Part shown: positions 51,431 to 62,880 of the stretch, piece after piece
Numbering within the stretch: position 1 is the stretch's first letter
How the letters are laid out: each line of letters opens with the position of its first letter
Assembly: GCF_000002425.4 (NCBI RefSeq)
Contig: NC_037261.1
Span: 7,244,701-7,308,700, forward strand
Source of the DNA: Physcomitrium patens
Lineage: Eukaryota; Streptophyta; Bryopsida; Funariales; Funariaceae
Reading direction: 5' to 3'
DNA: 64,000 nucleotides
Position numbers and translations under genes: made by a program
The notes under the pieces: model-generated
Database searches by the model: none
What the model saw: the letters and a program-made list of their open reading frames with translations, nothing else
Told to the model about the DNA's origin: nothing

Positions 51431-52720
51431 TGAAAATAATGTAATTATATACTTAATATATAATTTACTAAGTAACATGGTAAGAGCCATATTAATAGAT
51501 TTTAGTTGGTTGTAGAATATAATTTGATTATTACTTTGAGAAGAGGTTGTTTAAAAAGATTACTATAGAATTTGTATAACTTTAATTTCCTTTTGATAGT
51601 GGCTTTTAAGATTGGTTTTGGTTGATAGTAACTTCTAAATATTTAGAGTCACCTTTGTTAGACATTGGTGACTTTTGAAAACTTATTTTGGTTCTTTTAT
51701 TTGGTGTTTAGAGCATAAATTATATAAATCTTATAAAAAAAAGGATTGAAGAAGGGTTTTGGTAGCAAAGGGAGTAATTTGGGCACCAATATAGATGAAT
51801 GGGGATGAATGATGAAAATCTCCATTCCTATTGGTCAAAAATCATGACCAATGGACTTTGAGGAGGCTGCCCGAGGCCATATTAGGGATTAGGATTAGTT
51901 TCTCGAGGCCATTTGAGCTTTGAAGGCTAGGGTCAGCAAGTTTAGATTTTTGGCTATGGTTTTGGTGCTAGTTTTGTATAGTTTGGAGTTGATATGAAGG
52001 AGATAGAAGCGCTCAAAGTTAAAATGTTGATTTGGGAGCTACTGTCACTCTTTTTGGGATAACGCACGCCTACGGAAAGCAATTGAGGATCGGCAACTGC
52101 GATTGGAGAAAGCACTTTTGCGGCTATACTTTTCATGTACTGCTTATTGGATTCCAAGTTGAAGTGAAGGAGTTATTGGATTTTGAAGTCAGCACATGCA
52201 ATCTAAGGGTAGTAAGTCACCGGATTTGCTAGTGGTTGTCTCTTGAGCTATATCTTGAGCAATTTGACAAGGTTTTGGCTCAAAATTTCAAGGAATGTGT
52301 ACTCTTATGTTAGTAAACTTTATGCATAAGTTTTATGATATTTGAGTATTGGATTCTTAAGATATTAAGAAAATAGTGTTCGGGTGCTTATAAATTAGGA
52401 TTTAGAGCATCTGCTAGGGTTTCTTAGATGCTAGAAGATCAAGAGTGAATTTGCAGTTGGTTTTTTTTTGTGAAAAAAGTCAAGGGTGAATTCTACCTAT
52501 CTTATAAATTTGAAACAAACTGAATGATTAGATCAAGAGATATGAATTTCTAAAGTTTGGAAAAAAAAAAACCCTTTGCTGGAAAAATATGTTTTTAATG
52601 GATTTTGTTATATTTTTGAATTTTATGTAAAATAAAGTAGTTTTTGAAGGCTAAGGTAAGATTAATATAAAGATTTAAGCTATACTCTCTATAACTATAT
52701 ACCTAGTGTATTCCCATATA
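51431..52720. other. Unassigned 1.3 kb insert or non-coding segment within element B
   Basis: Between gag remnants (to about 51.43 kb) and the next element B coding signal (from about 52.75 kb) lies AT-rich DNA with no retroelement domain. A solo LTR or another insertion would fit its size and composition, but I found neither convincing TG...CA ends nor a target duplication. Confidence 0.4.
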
Positions 52721-52959
52721 GCAAATCATGCCATATGACAACGATTGGATGGAATGGAAATCGATGTAATCGACAAAATTGAGCATTCAATATCTTTCAA
52801 TGTTCCAATTTTAATGACGGGTCTGCATCGAACCCCAATATTTACATCAAAGAGTAGCAGAGATATCACCAATATGCTCCATCAATGCCATCAAACTAAG
52901 TTTCCTCTGTTCCAATGGGACAACTAGGATCATTTTCTAATCCTACATAGAACAAGCCT

Positions 52960-55900
52960 AGTAGGTATGTACCAATGGAAACACCCAATATGCCTAATGG
53001 GGGTGCAAGAAGACCACTTTGTTATTTCTATTGCACACAGATTGGTCATTATACGAGTGAATGTTCCAATCCTAGAACAAGTGACGAATATGCACCAGTT
53101 TGTCAGAATTGCAAGCATACGAGGCTCACATATCTGTAATGTAATGCTCCTTTCAATTTTAATAATTGAGATCAGCAGATCCAAAGCCAAGAAAAAATTG
53201 AAGAGATAAATCAAGGTCCTCAAGTTTCTCTAGTAAATGAGATAGAATGTGTCAAAGCCATTCTTACCAGGAATCAACAAAAGGAAAAAGGACTAATTCA
53301 ACATTTGGGTGATCCTGAAAAGAAGGGCCAATTGGACCCAATTATGGAGACATCCAATCCGGGTCTTGATATGGGCCCCTTACTCAGTAAAAGACATGAA
53401 TCGATTGTGCACCCTAATGAGGTACTAATTACAGATGCTTCGATTGCATTCCAAGTAGTTTCGTTCTCTATACCACTCCAGAAAATATCCTTTTTGTTGA
53501 AAGATCCTCTTAAAGGTGTGAATTCTAAGGAAGCTCCATCTGTTGTTCCAATTCCGAGTCGATGGTGAAAGAATATCTTACCTCACGGAGTTAAACTCAA
53601 ACCAATGAAAAGAAAGAGGGCATTGGAAATTATCCTAAATATGGAATCCTATGACATTTTGAAAGATCTGGATGCTATTTAGTCTTCTATTTTTATGAAG
53701 CAACTTCTAGCGGTCGCACCAAAGTGTCATTCTATATTGAATTCATCGTTTACACAGCATAGGCAACGTAATAAGAAAATTTGTGAAGTCAGTTTGAACC
53801 TTGACCCAGGTGCACCAACCATCGATGTTTCGATTGATGGTGTTATGATCTCGGATGTTTAGGTGGATGGTGGTTCTAGCATCAATTTAATTAACGCTGA
53901 TACAATGGATGCTTTAGATTTGAAACACTTAGTATCCACGACATTGGTATTACGGATGGCAGATCATAGCCGGGTTAAACCAATGGATATTTTATGGAGT
54001 GTTCAAACTTTAATTACTGGCATTGCATATAAAATCGATTATATTATCTTTTGGCTACAACGTTCAACTTTATCATATCCAATTTCATTAGAACGACCTT
54101 GGCTTTATCAAACGAAGGCCAAGAATGATTGAGATCGGGATACTTTGACAATTGGCAAGGACGGAGATAAAATAGTGTTATAAATGTACCTAATACACTA
54201 TCACAGGGAGTCTCAATTGCCAGCATCTGAATTGACGTCGGACAATGAGCTTAGATCCAATAATGATATAGTCGCATCAATTACTGAGGTGCCTGTGGAG
54301 GCAACGCAACACTGTGGAGTGGTGTACTAATGTGGAGGTTCGGGAGAGTACTTGATATACCCGACGGACTCGAAAAACTCTAATTCTATTAGTATTGATT
54401 GGTTGACCAAGTATGATGTATACCATATTAGTGCCATGGACTCAAGATTTAGTACTTCACACATGTCAGACTTATCGACTAATTTTCAACCAACGAAAGG
54501 GTTGAAACAGAACATCACCATTGCACCTTTATGTCAAACTATCAACTTAGCAACCACAACAGAACCTCGGACAATTAAGGTCTATGAAGGTATTAATGAG
54601 CAAGAGTTGACCTATTGGACAAAAATTTTCTTGCATCATAAGTCTGCTTTTGCTTAGACTTATGCTGATTTAAAAGGTATTTCCAATGAAGTTTGTGAGC
54701 ATCGTATCATTTTAGAGGAGAACGCTAAACCAATACAATAGAGGCAACATCACCTTAATCCTAAATATTCCCTCATTGTGAAAGAGGAATTGGACAAGCT
54801 TCTTGCGATTGGTTTTATTTACCTGGTATCGAATAGTGAGTGGATTTCTCCAATCGTCATGGTGTCGAAAAAGAATAAGAAAATCTGTATTTGTCTCGAT
54901 TTCTGAAAACTTAATACGACCACCAAAAAAGATTATTTTCCATTGCCTTTCACAGATAGTATATTGAACGTTGTGGCCGATCACGAATGTTATTTGTTCC
55001 TCAATGGATTTTCCAAATATAATCAAGTTTAAATTGCAACGGAAGACTAGCTCAAGATGACCTTTACTACGAATTGGGGCACATTTACTTATCGCGTGAT
55101 GTCTTTTGGGTTATGTAATGCCCTAGCCACGTTTCAGTGAGTGATGACTCAGGCCTTCCAAGATTATCTCCAGATGTTTATAGAGATCTTTTTAGATGAC
55201 TTTTGTGCATTCAGTACCAAAAAAGATCAACTTAATTGTCTAGAAAAATGTTTGGCTCAGTACGTTAAGTTTGAGATATCATTGAACTCGGATAAGTATC
55301 AATTCGGTGTTTTGTTAGGAAAATTATTGAGACATATCATCTCTTGCCATGGTATTACTACGGATCCTAACAAAGTGAAGCATATCATGAACTTGCTCAG
55401 ACCAGAGATGATCTCCTCAATACACAATTATTTGTGGTGGATGTGATTTCCTCCGAGTATAGTGAAATCATTCAGTTTTTGACCTTCCATACGTTTCCGT
55501 CGACTTTCACTGATAAGCTTAAAAAGTGACTCATTCTGAAGAGTGCCCCATACACAATGATTCGTGATGCTTTGTATAAACAAGGCAAAGATGGCATTTT
55601 ATGACGCTGTATCTTTTCAAATGAAGTACAGTTGATCCTAGAGGGTTGCCATTTGGATAGTTGTGGTGGTCATTTTGCGGAAGATAGTAGTGCTTGCAAG
55701 GCTTTAATGGCCGGATATTGGTGGCCCACAATGTTTTCTGATGCACACTAATTTGTTTGTCATTGTGATCCCTATCAACGAATTGGTCGACCCATGGGTA
55801 CTTCAACCATGCCATTAGTTCCAATCTTGGCACAGACACCATTTAAAAAATGGGGTATTGATTTTGTTGATCCTATCGCACCAACGTCCAAATCTGGCAA

Positions 55901-56702
55901 AAAGTGGTATATTTTAGTCGCCACGAACTATATAACCAAATGGGCGAGGCTATTGCTACCCACAACAATAATTCCAATATGGTGGCTATTTTTCTATACA
56001 AGAATATTATAACTCGATGGATATCCAAAAAAATTAGTTAGCGATTGCGGCACCCATTTCCTCAATGCTACCATAGCAGCCTTGACAAATACATATGAGA
56101 TCTAGCATCGAAAAATCACTCCATATCATCCTCGCACTAATGGACAAACAGAAAAAATCAATGGAATTTTGTACAAGGTCTTGACTAAGACAATTTTGGG
56201 GGCGGGTACTGATTGGGAGACCAAACTCTTTGTGGCTTTGTAGGCATATCGTACTACATATAAAGTAATTACCAACTCTACTCTATTTCAACTAGTTTAC
56301 GATCAAGAAGCAATTTTATCCATCGAGTTGGAGGTTCAAAGTTTATGGATTACCTTGGATGAATGACTCAGAGATAAAGCCTCATTACATTCTCGATTGG
56401 CGAAATTAGAGGAATTTGATGAGATATGGGCTATAGCTCTTTTCAATATAGAAGCGATTCAAAAACGGATGAAGAGTTACTATGATAGTAAACTGCGTCC
56501 AAAGAGTTTTATACCTAATGATTTGGTCTTGCTGTATGATAGCCGATTTAATCATTTTTTGGGCAAATTTCAAGTTCGTTGGCATGGGTCGTATCGAGTG
56601 GTTGAGGATTTTTCCAATGGATCTGTTCAATTGGAAGATTTCATGGGCCATCGATTCAGTACCCACATTAATGGGAATCGATTACAGTTATATAATACAT
56701 AA
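52960..56702 (+). pseudogene. Element B zinc knuckle–protease–RT–integrase, broken, RNase H missing
   Basis: In order: a zinc knuckle with GHYTSEC (about 53030–53060), a protease with VDGGSSINLI (about 53860–53890), RT from EELDKLLAIGFIY (about 54786) through KMTFTTNWGTFTYRVMSFGL to the catalytic IFLDDF (about 55187–55204), and integrase with CHLDSCGGHF (zinc-binding), [18 protein letters not shown] and YHPRTNGQTEKINGILYK, ending in a C-terminal domain with GKFQVRWHGSYRV and stop at 56700–56702. RT and integrase styles match the Athila/Tat side of plant gypsy elements. The connection and RNase H domains expected between 55.43 and 55.45 kb are absent. Many stops. Confidence 0.8.
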
Positions 56703-57306
56703 AACCCGGGACGGTTTTTTCATTTTTTTGGAAGAGGTGACTTTGAATGGACACATGGTAGACCTAATTATGGTATAAGTACGTTAAAGTGTAGATGCGG
56801 TAGAAAGGATAATTAGTAGTTATTAATGTGTCAGATGGGACGGAGGTGAGAAATGGACAATATGGGTAACATGTTGTCATGATCACTGGTAGTAAGAGAA
56901 TAGGAGTGGTGCACCAGTTTGAGGTCATTCTGTATTGTCATTTTTGGTTCTTTTTCTGTGATTGCCATTTCTTGTGTTCCTTACATTTTCGAGAGTAATA
57001 GTTCCAGTTAAGTACTTGACAGAGGGAGCGTCATGGTAATTGAAAGTGTAATGCAAGCTATAGACAAAGAGGACAGTGGCCAAAATGTGAAAGCTAAACG
57101 CGCATCAAAACCACCTTCTGTGGTAATCGTTACCAATATAGAACCGATGAAGTTAGATATCTACTGGATGCCGAGAAGAATAAGAGACTTTCGAAATGTG
57201 CAGTTAGACCAGACAAAATAATAATTTTATAGAGTTCGATTAAGTAGTTTTTAAGAAGATAACAATTGTGTTTTGCAAGGACGCTGTACAGATAGGAGCA
57301 GGACTA
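56703..57306 (+). other. Element B 3' untranslated region
   Basis: Lies between the pol stop and the 3' LTR. A 62-codon frame at 57033–57221 has no recognisable motif. A purine-rich stretch GATAGGAGCAGGA (57291–57303) just before the LTR may be the polypurine tract. Confidence 0.5.
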
Positions 57307-57483
57307 TGTAGAATAGATATTAGTTCGTTTTTGTAAGATATTGGTAAAATAGACTAATAGTCCATAGAATATTTAGTTCAGGAGGATAGATGGTTAACTT
57401 AATTATTAAAAGTGGTTAATTACAAGATTACGATTAGAATCTGGTAACTAATATATACTAATTACAGGATTACGATAATTACA
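57307..57483 (+). repeat. Element B 3' LTR, internally deleted
   Basis: 177 nt against 756 nt in the 5' copy. Both ends are retained (TGTAGAATAGATAT at the left, GATAATTACA at the right), so about 580 nt were lost from the interior after or during insertion. Confidence 0.8.
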
Positions 57484-58358
57484 GTTCCAGAAGACGAAGT
57501 TTGATTATGTGTTCTTCAAGCTCGTCATGATTTTTTAGCAGCAAGATATTTTGGATATAATAAAACTTTGGAACCAATATCCTGGGATTTTTGGTGGCCC
57601 TAAATGTGGAAGGCAGTCAAAGATTTTGTATAACCTTATGATGTTTGTTTAAGATCAAAAACTCCTCATCATCGATCTTACGGACTTCTTCAGCCATTAT
57701 CCATTCCAGAACAACCATGGGCTTCTGTTTTCATGGATGTTAATCAAGTTTTGAAGTAATTTTTAAGACATATCATCAACTACCAACAAGATGATTGAAC
57801 AACTCTTTTGCCATTGGCAGAGTTTGCTTACAATAACATGGTACATTCTTCTACAAAACAAACACCTTTCTTTGCCAATTATGGTTATCATGGATGACTT
57901 GATACTTTTGACTTTTCAAATACTGATAATCCTATGGCGAAAGATTCAGCAAATCATTTGTTAGAGCTACATGCAATAAAGAAGGCACAGTTAAAAGAAG
58001 CTCAAGAACAACAAAAGATCAATGCGGATGTCTATCGAAAGGAATAACCACCATTCCATGTAGGTGAAAAGGTATGGTTACTTTGTTGCAATATCAAGAC
58101 CACTCATCCTTGTGATAAGTTGGACTATAGAAGGCTTGGACCATTTTCTATTTCTATACAAATCAATCTAGTTGCATATCGTTTATACCTATCGGAGTCA
58201 ATAAAAATCCATCCAGTATTTCATGTATCTCTTCTTGAACCATACAAGATAGTGAACATACCAAGAAGAAGACAAGTTCCACTTCTTGCTATAGAAGTAG
58301 ACAATAATGAAGAGTTCAAAGTGAAAGACATCCTAGATTCAAGGCGGCACCAAAATAA
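57484..58358 (+). pseudogene. Element A integrase C-terminal half and partial chromodomain
   Basis: Continues the frame interrupted at 40383: a zinc-binding region remnant (RHDFLAARYFGYNKTL, about 57515–57565), then the start of the core (PWASVFMD, ending about 57737), an abrupt jump to NQVLK and INYQQDD (57739–57795), [10 protein letters not shown], and from 58120 the C-terminal region KIHPVFHVSLLEPYK with a truncated chromodomain ending ILDSRRHQN. The catalytic core between MD and NQVLK is deleted. Confidence 0.75.
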
Positions 58359-58900
58359 TGTCTCAGACATATATTTACTGTAATTATTACTTATGTAATA
58401 TGAATAGATAAAAGTAGATAAAAATAGATTAATTTCATAATATCTTCTAGAGAAGCTTCCTAGAAGCTGCTTTGATTTTATATGTATTTATACTTGATTG
58501 ATATGTTAGAAACTTGGTCAATAAGTTAACCATGTGCCACACATGTTGGTAGCTTGCAGAACAAGCTAACTATGTGGCACCCACATAGAAAACTTGCCTT
58601 GCAAGTTAAGATACATGTTGTGCAAAGTCAACATGTTTTTGGAGGTCCTATAGAACATCACTATGTAGCTCTTAGATAGATAGTATATATAGAGGCAAGA
58701 ATGAAGCCTTCTTCACTCTTGTCACCTCCTTTCTTGCTTCTAATCTAATTTCAAGGGTCTCTAGTTTTCTTGTCTTTTGGCAATAGCCATTCCAGTTTCT
58801 TTCTTAATATACATATTTAGTTATTTCTATTTTTTCATCTTTCTTTGACAAAAGTCTCACTTGTTTATTTGTTTTTATCAAGTTCTTGTCCTTGACATTA
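58359..58900 (+). repeat. Element A 3' LTR
   Basis: TGTCTCAGACATATATTT onward aligns with 36420 onward to about GTTCTTGTCCTTGAC. After that the two copies diverge; here a unit of about 26 nt (GTTCTTGTCCTTGACATTAA) is duplicated, so the right end is approximate. Confidence 0.7.
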
Positions 58901-60670
58901 AGATGTTCTTGTCCTTGACATTAACATGTTCTTTATTTCTTTTCAAAAAAATATAATTCTTCTACTATTTATTAAGTGACAAATTTTCTCTCAAGAAATA
59001 TTTCTTTTTGTTAAAAAATTGAATTTTTGTTCCTTTACATTCTAATTTGTAAATCTTTTTTTTTTTTTTTTTTTTTTTTGACAATTCTTTGATATAATAA
59101 TTTTCTTTTCTTTTTTTTTGGTTTTTTTTACACTTGATGTTCTTATAATATGATTTTATTTTTCTTTTTTACTTAGATTTGATAGACAAAGAAGGTGAAT
59201 CTACAAACATAATATTATCAAACTTTGGTACTATAAAAGAACTTAAAAATGGTCTTATATTACAAAAACTCAACATCATGACTCTTAATGATCTCCTTTT
59301 TGTTCAAATCTATTATTTAGCAAAGAAGGCGCGCACTAGAAGAATCAGCAATGCTTAATGCTATTTCTCTTCAAATCCAAAGCTATGTTATCTTTGAAAA
59401 CAACAACTTTATTAACAGTATTGAAGAAATAAAGGACGCAACTTAATGCCACAAATGCAAAGACCAAACACTTCTAGCTCATCTGCAGTATTTTCTCGCC
59501 GTATCAGATCTAACAAAGCCATGCAGCAATGCTCACAAAACAGCATTTAAAACTGCGCAGCAGTGAAGAGTTGTGAGACCATCCCACCATCGACAGAAGG
59601 AAGCAGTGAGGCTTTGTTCACCAACACAGATGAAGAGCCAGAGCAAGAGCACAAATAGTCGGCGAGCAGAGGGCGAGTGCACCTCGACGGCAGGTGAGAT
59701 TCTAGACCAGGCACTTTTCTCCAACTATCGGAACTGGGGGTGAGATTTCCAACCCCTTTCGAAGCAGCCTCAGTCGGTGCGGTTTGGAACCAGGACACTG
59801 GACGAAGTCGGCTGGATCTGATTCTAGCTGTGGGTGATATCGATACTTACACCGCCTTTTCAACGTGTACTTGCACCAGAACTAGATGTTTAGGAGTCTT
59901 TTTCGAAATGGGCAGATTGATTTAAGTTTCTCATCATGGGTCCGAGCGTTGCGCTGTCTATTGTCTCAGATCCTCAATTTTGCCGCTGACAGAGTACTGG
60001 AGTTTGTGAGTGAAGAGGGGATCCCTGACATTCAATCCAAATGACGTTGCACATCGGTTACGTCCAAATTCATCAGAAGTCTGTCGAAAACTTGGCATTA
60101 AGTGTACAATTCTGCGCATCATAGTCAACAACCTAGTAACACTTGTGTTCAATATTATCAGAGTAATTGAAAGTGAAGTTTGTCGAACACCACTGCAGTT
60201 GCAGAAGTTTTAAATTCAAGTGGCAGTCAAGCACATGCTGCACACGAGCAGCCTTTAATGCCCCTGTACCAGATGGCGTAATTGTAATGAGCTTGATTTG
60301 TTCCTACCACTCCATCGACCTCGTCCCAGCTCTGAGCAAAACCCCGGTCGATGTCCATTCAGTGTTCTCAAAGTATACTTTTGCCGATGCTTCACGAGCA
60401 ATGAATCCATTTCACTTTGCAGGTAGTGCTAGCTAGACGTCTGCCATCTGCACGAGGATTTTGTTGCTAGGTATTATGTAGATCTAGGCCGAGCAGGAAA
60501 GGGTGCACACTGGAAATTCATGCTCGCAAGTCATTAAGATTTTATTTTGTTCTAACGAGAATTAGTGACTTTATCCTGAAAATTCTTTTGAATTCCGATG
60601 TGATTGCAAAAGATCTTACATCCGCGCTTCTTTTCTGCTAATTTCGTCGTGGGTGGAGCTGGATTGGTGA
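58901..60670. other. Spacer between element A and the pectinesterase relic
   Basis: AT-rich with a poly-T of about 27 nt near 59055–59081, becoming GC-balanced from about 59.4 kb. The GC-balanced part (59.5–60.4 kb) has short frames on both strands, none recognised; it may be the former 3' flank of the pectinesterase gene. Confidence 0.45.
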
Positions 60671-62441
60671 TTAGAGCTCTGGGTTGTAGACTATAGTAGT
60701 CTGCGGAAGCCAATATGCGCCTGCAATCAAACTATTGACTGTAAACTGATTTGCAACTGACGGGGCTTCAATTTGAGTCGACCATGAAACACGGCGATCG
60801 GTACAGGAGCCAGATCCCGTGCTTTTTTACTCTCCATAGAAGACGGTGTTTAAGAACAAGGCGCCGTTCCAAGGTAGCCATCCCTCGGGGTTTATGCCGT
60901 TCGTCAGAGTGGACATCAAAAACACAGTTCTGGAGAACTCATTCCATGGTCGGCCGAGGTAGCAGTTGACGGTCTGGTTCTGGAGATTTTTGAGTTCGGA
61001 AGCCGCATCCACCACGCAGTTCTGGAACGATAAGCCCGTGTTTTTGGGAGCTGGTGGTCCTACCTTGGGCTGTGAAGGTGTTTTGTTGCTCAGGGAGTGG
61101 TGCACAAGCCAATAGAGTGCAGGACTGAAAGACGGCGGCAGCATTGCCGAAAATGAAATCCACTGTGCCGAAGATCCTGCAGCCCTTATAAAATTGCCGG
61201 TTGCTGTGAGTGTAGAGTGTGTCTTGGTACCCCTCGAAAGAACATCGCCAGAATGCGCACTTATCGCTCTGGACCTTGAGCGCCACCGCACCGTGAAATC
61301 ACGGCCTATGAAATGTTCCCCTAGCACAGCTACACATAATACCTCAACACTGAACGTTTCAAAACTCTCTGGCTATACCGCTTGAGGCTTCATTGCACAG
61401 AATAATTTCATAAGTTGATAGAAAAAACTAAATGGTGATGAGCTTACCCATCGTGGCAGTAGCAAATGTTGTGACATAGTATCCGACGACACTCTGGTCA
61501 ACCCCATCGCCCAAAATGACAAGGTTCTTCACCGATTTCGGCACCTCCACATACTCGTTATAAACACCAGCCTTGATACGGATCACCCACTGCATTGCGA
61601 TGTCCTTCGGCGCCGCGTCAATAGTTTCTTGGATGATGTGATACTCCCCATACCCATCCTTCGCAACTACAGCGTTCACGATGGTAATGTCATTCGTGTT
61701 TCTTGATTGCAAGAGTTTCCGGTCCTTGAGCCGTATCCACTCCGGGAAATTGTCATAATTACTCAACTCATATATTGGACCTTCCTCAGCCCTCAGAACT
61801 CAACGATTATGGCCGGGGTTTGGTCCAATTCTGCTAAGAGAAGCTACAAGAGAAACAGCGTTGGAGAGCAACGACGTGACGCTGGCACCTCTGGCCATCA
61901 CGGCGTCTCTCATCGTATTACCGACTATGCCATCGTTCATACCATCCAAACACGTCGTGTGATAAGTTAGCGCAGTGCTCAACCATGTCCAAGAATCCGT
62001 AATCTGCTCTTTGAACCGCCATGGATTCAGCGTCGCCATGTTCGAGAGTGAGAGCTGGAGAGGATCCTGAGAACCTTGCTGAAAAGATCGACATGTCGAG
62101 AGTGCAGACTTCTCTCCAGGTCCATTGCTGGTAGTCAAGCCCCTGGTGAAAGTGTAGAAGCTTCCAACCCCCTCGAGACCATTAGTAATGGCTATGGTTG
62201 CAAGTCCCCGGGGAACAGACGCTGCCGCATCGGGATGCGCGGCGAGAGACGTCACACATGACGCACGGTCATGCGCCGCAGCGCACATCCACTCCACCAT
62301 CTCAGGTATTGCTTGCGCAACAACAGATCCCATCACTCCAGCCTCCATAACAAAAATTAGCGTTGCCATCTGTAGCCACGATGTCCTAACAAACACAAAA
62401 CTACTAGGACCTTCATGTCTCGCAGTCCTTTGAAACAGCAT
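60671..62441 (-). pseudogene. Pectinesterase (PMEI–PME type), disabled
   Basis: Minus strand, from ATG 62441 to the natural stop at 60671–60673, with one intron (about 61447–61322, GT–AG). N-terminus: a hydrophobic signal-anchor segment (SWLQMATLIFVMEAGVMGS) and a PMEI inhibitor-like domain. Catalytic part: DGYGEYHIIQETIDAAPK, GRDFT, KVQSDKCAFWRCSFEGYQDT, GTVDFIFGNAAAV, YLGRPW and the C-terminal AYWLPQT. Type I PMEs de-esterify homogalacturonan in the cell wall. Defects: an in-frame TGA at 61800–61802 between pro-region and catalytic part; loss of the segment normally holding NTAGP after GRDFT, which also shifts frame (about 61290); a one-base frameshift near 61060; and TAA at 60827–60829 in the usual YGEY motif. 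Confidence 0.85.
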
Positions 62442-62880
62442 CCTCAACTCGACCAAGCTCTGTAAACCAGTACTCGTTCTCACAGCTTATGATCACCAAC
62501 TGCACTTCAACGAGCCATGACAAGCTTCTACCATGATGATCCGAGGGAGAGCAGCTAGAAAATCAGCGTGACCATCCACAGTCCATGGACAGCAACAAGC
62601 TCACGAGAAGAATGTCAATACGGCAATACTCCTGGTTGTGATCCAGCAGTATGATATCTGCCAGTAGCAGCTCAAATAACTCGGATCAGCGGCGCCCACA
62701 ACAACGTGCAAAGCGGAGCGAGACAGGTGAGGAGATGTACCTGATCTCCTTCCTTCCTTCCTGTTGAAATCTCCGATGTCAGTGTGAAAATTATGTGCGG
62801 AATGGTGGCGGCCGATAGCAAATCTGGGTGTCCCTCACCCCCCCCCCCCTTTGAGCCCACCGCTCAGCACTGCACCGTCC
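62442..62880 (-). promoter_or_regulatory. 5' flank of the pectinesterase relic
   Basis: GC-balanced DNA upstream of the relic's ATG. A poly-C run of 13 lies at about 62839–62851 and a CCTT tract at about 62746–62763. No promoter element can be assigned. Confidence 0.35.

Larger units (their letters stand above)
40384..57483 (+). mobile_element. Element B: Athila/Tat-like Ty3/gypsy element inserted in element A
   Basis: It begins TGTAGAATAG at 40384 and ends ATAATTACA at 57483, flanked by the 5-bp direct repeat GTTCC (40379–40383 and 57484–57488). Removing it joins the two halves of element A's integrase frame. It has a tRNA-Asp-type primer-binding site, gag, protease with DGGSS, an OTA-type RT with FLDD, integrase with a GPY-like tail, and a truncated 3' LTR. 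Element C interrupts its gag region at 42448–50898. Stops, frameshifts and the absence of RNase H show it is inactive. Confidence 0.85.
36420..58900 (+). mobile_element. Element A: Ty3/gypsy chromovirus split by nested insertions
   Basis: Two LTR copies (36420–36974 and 58359–about 58900) flank gag, protease, RT, RNase H and integrase remnants with a partial chromodomain. The coding region is cut at 40383 by element B and resumes at 57484 in the same protein region. Without the insertion the element would be about 5.4 kb. LTRs differ at roughly one position in ten by eye, and the coding region has many stops and frameshifts, so it is old and inactive. Its pol motifs and C-terminal chromodomain remnant place it among chromoviruses. 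A 5-bp target duplication of element A itself was not found. Confidence 0.8.

Noticed and set aside
57033..57221. Possible envelope-like ORF at the 3' end of element B
   Set aside because: Only 62 codons, with no membrane segment or signal peptide and no similarity I can see.
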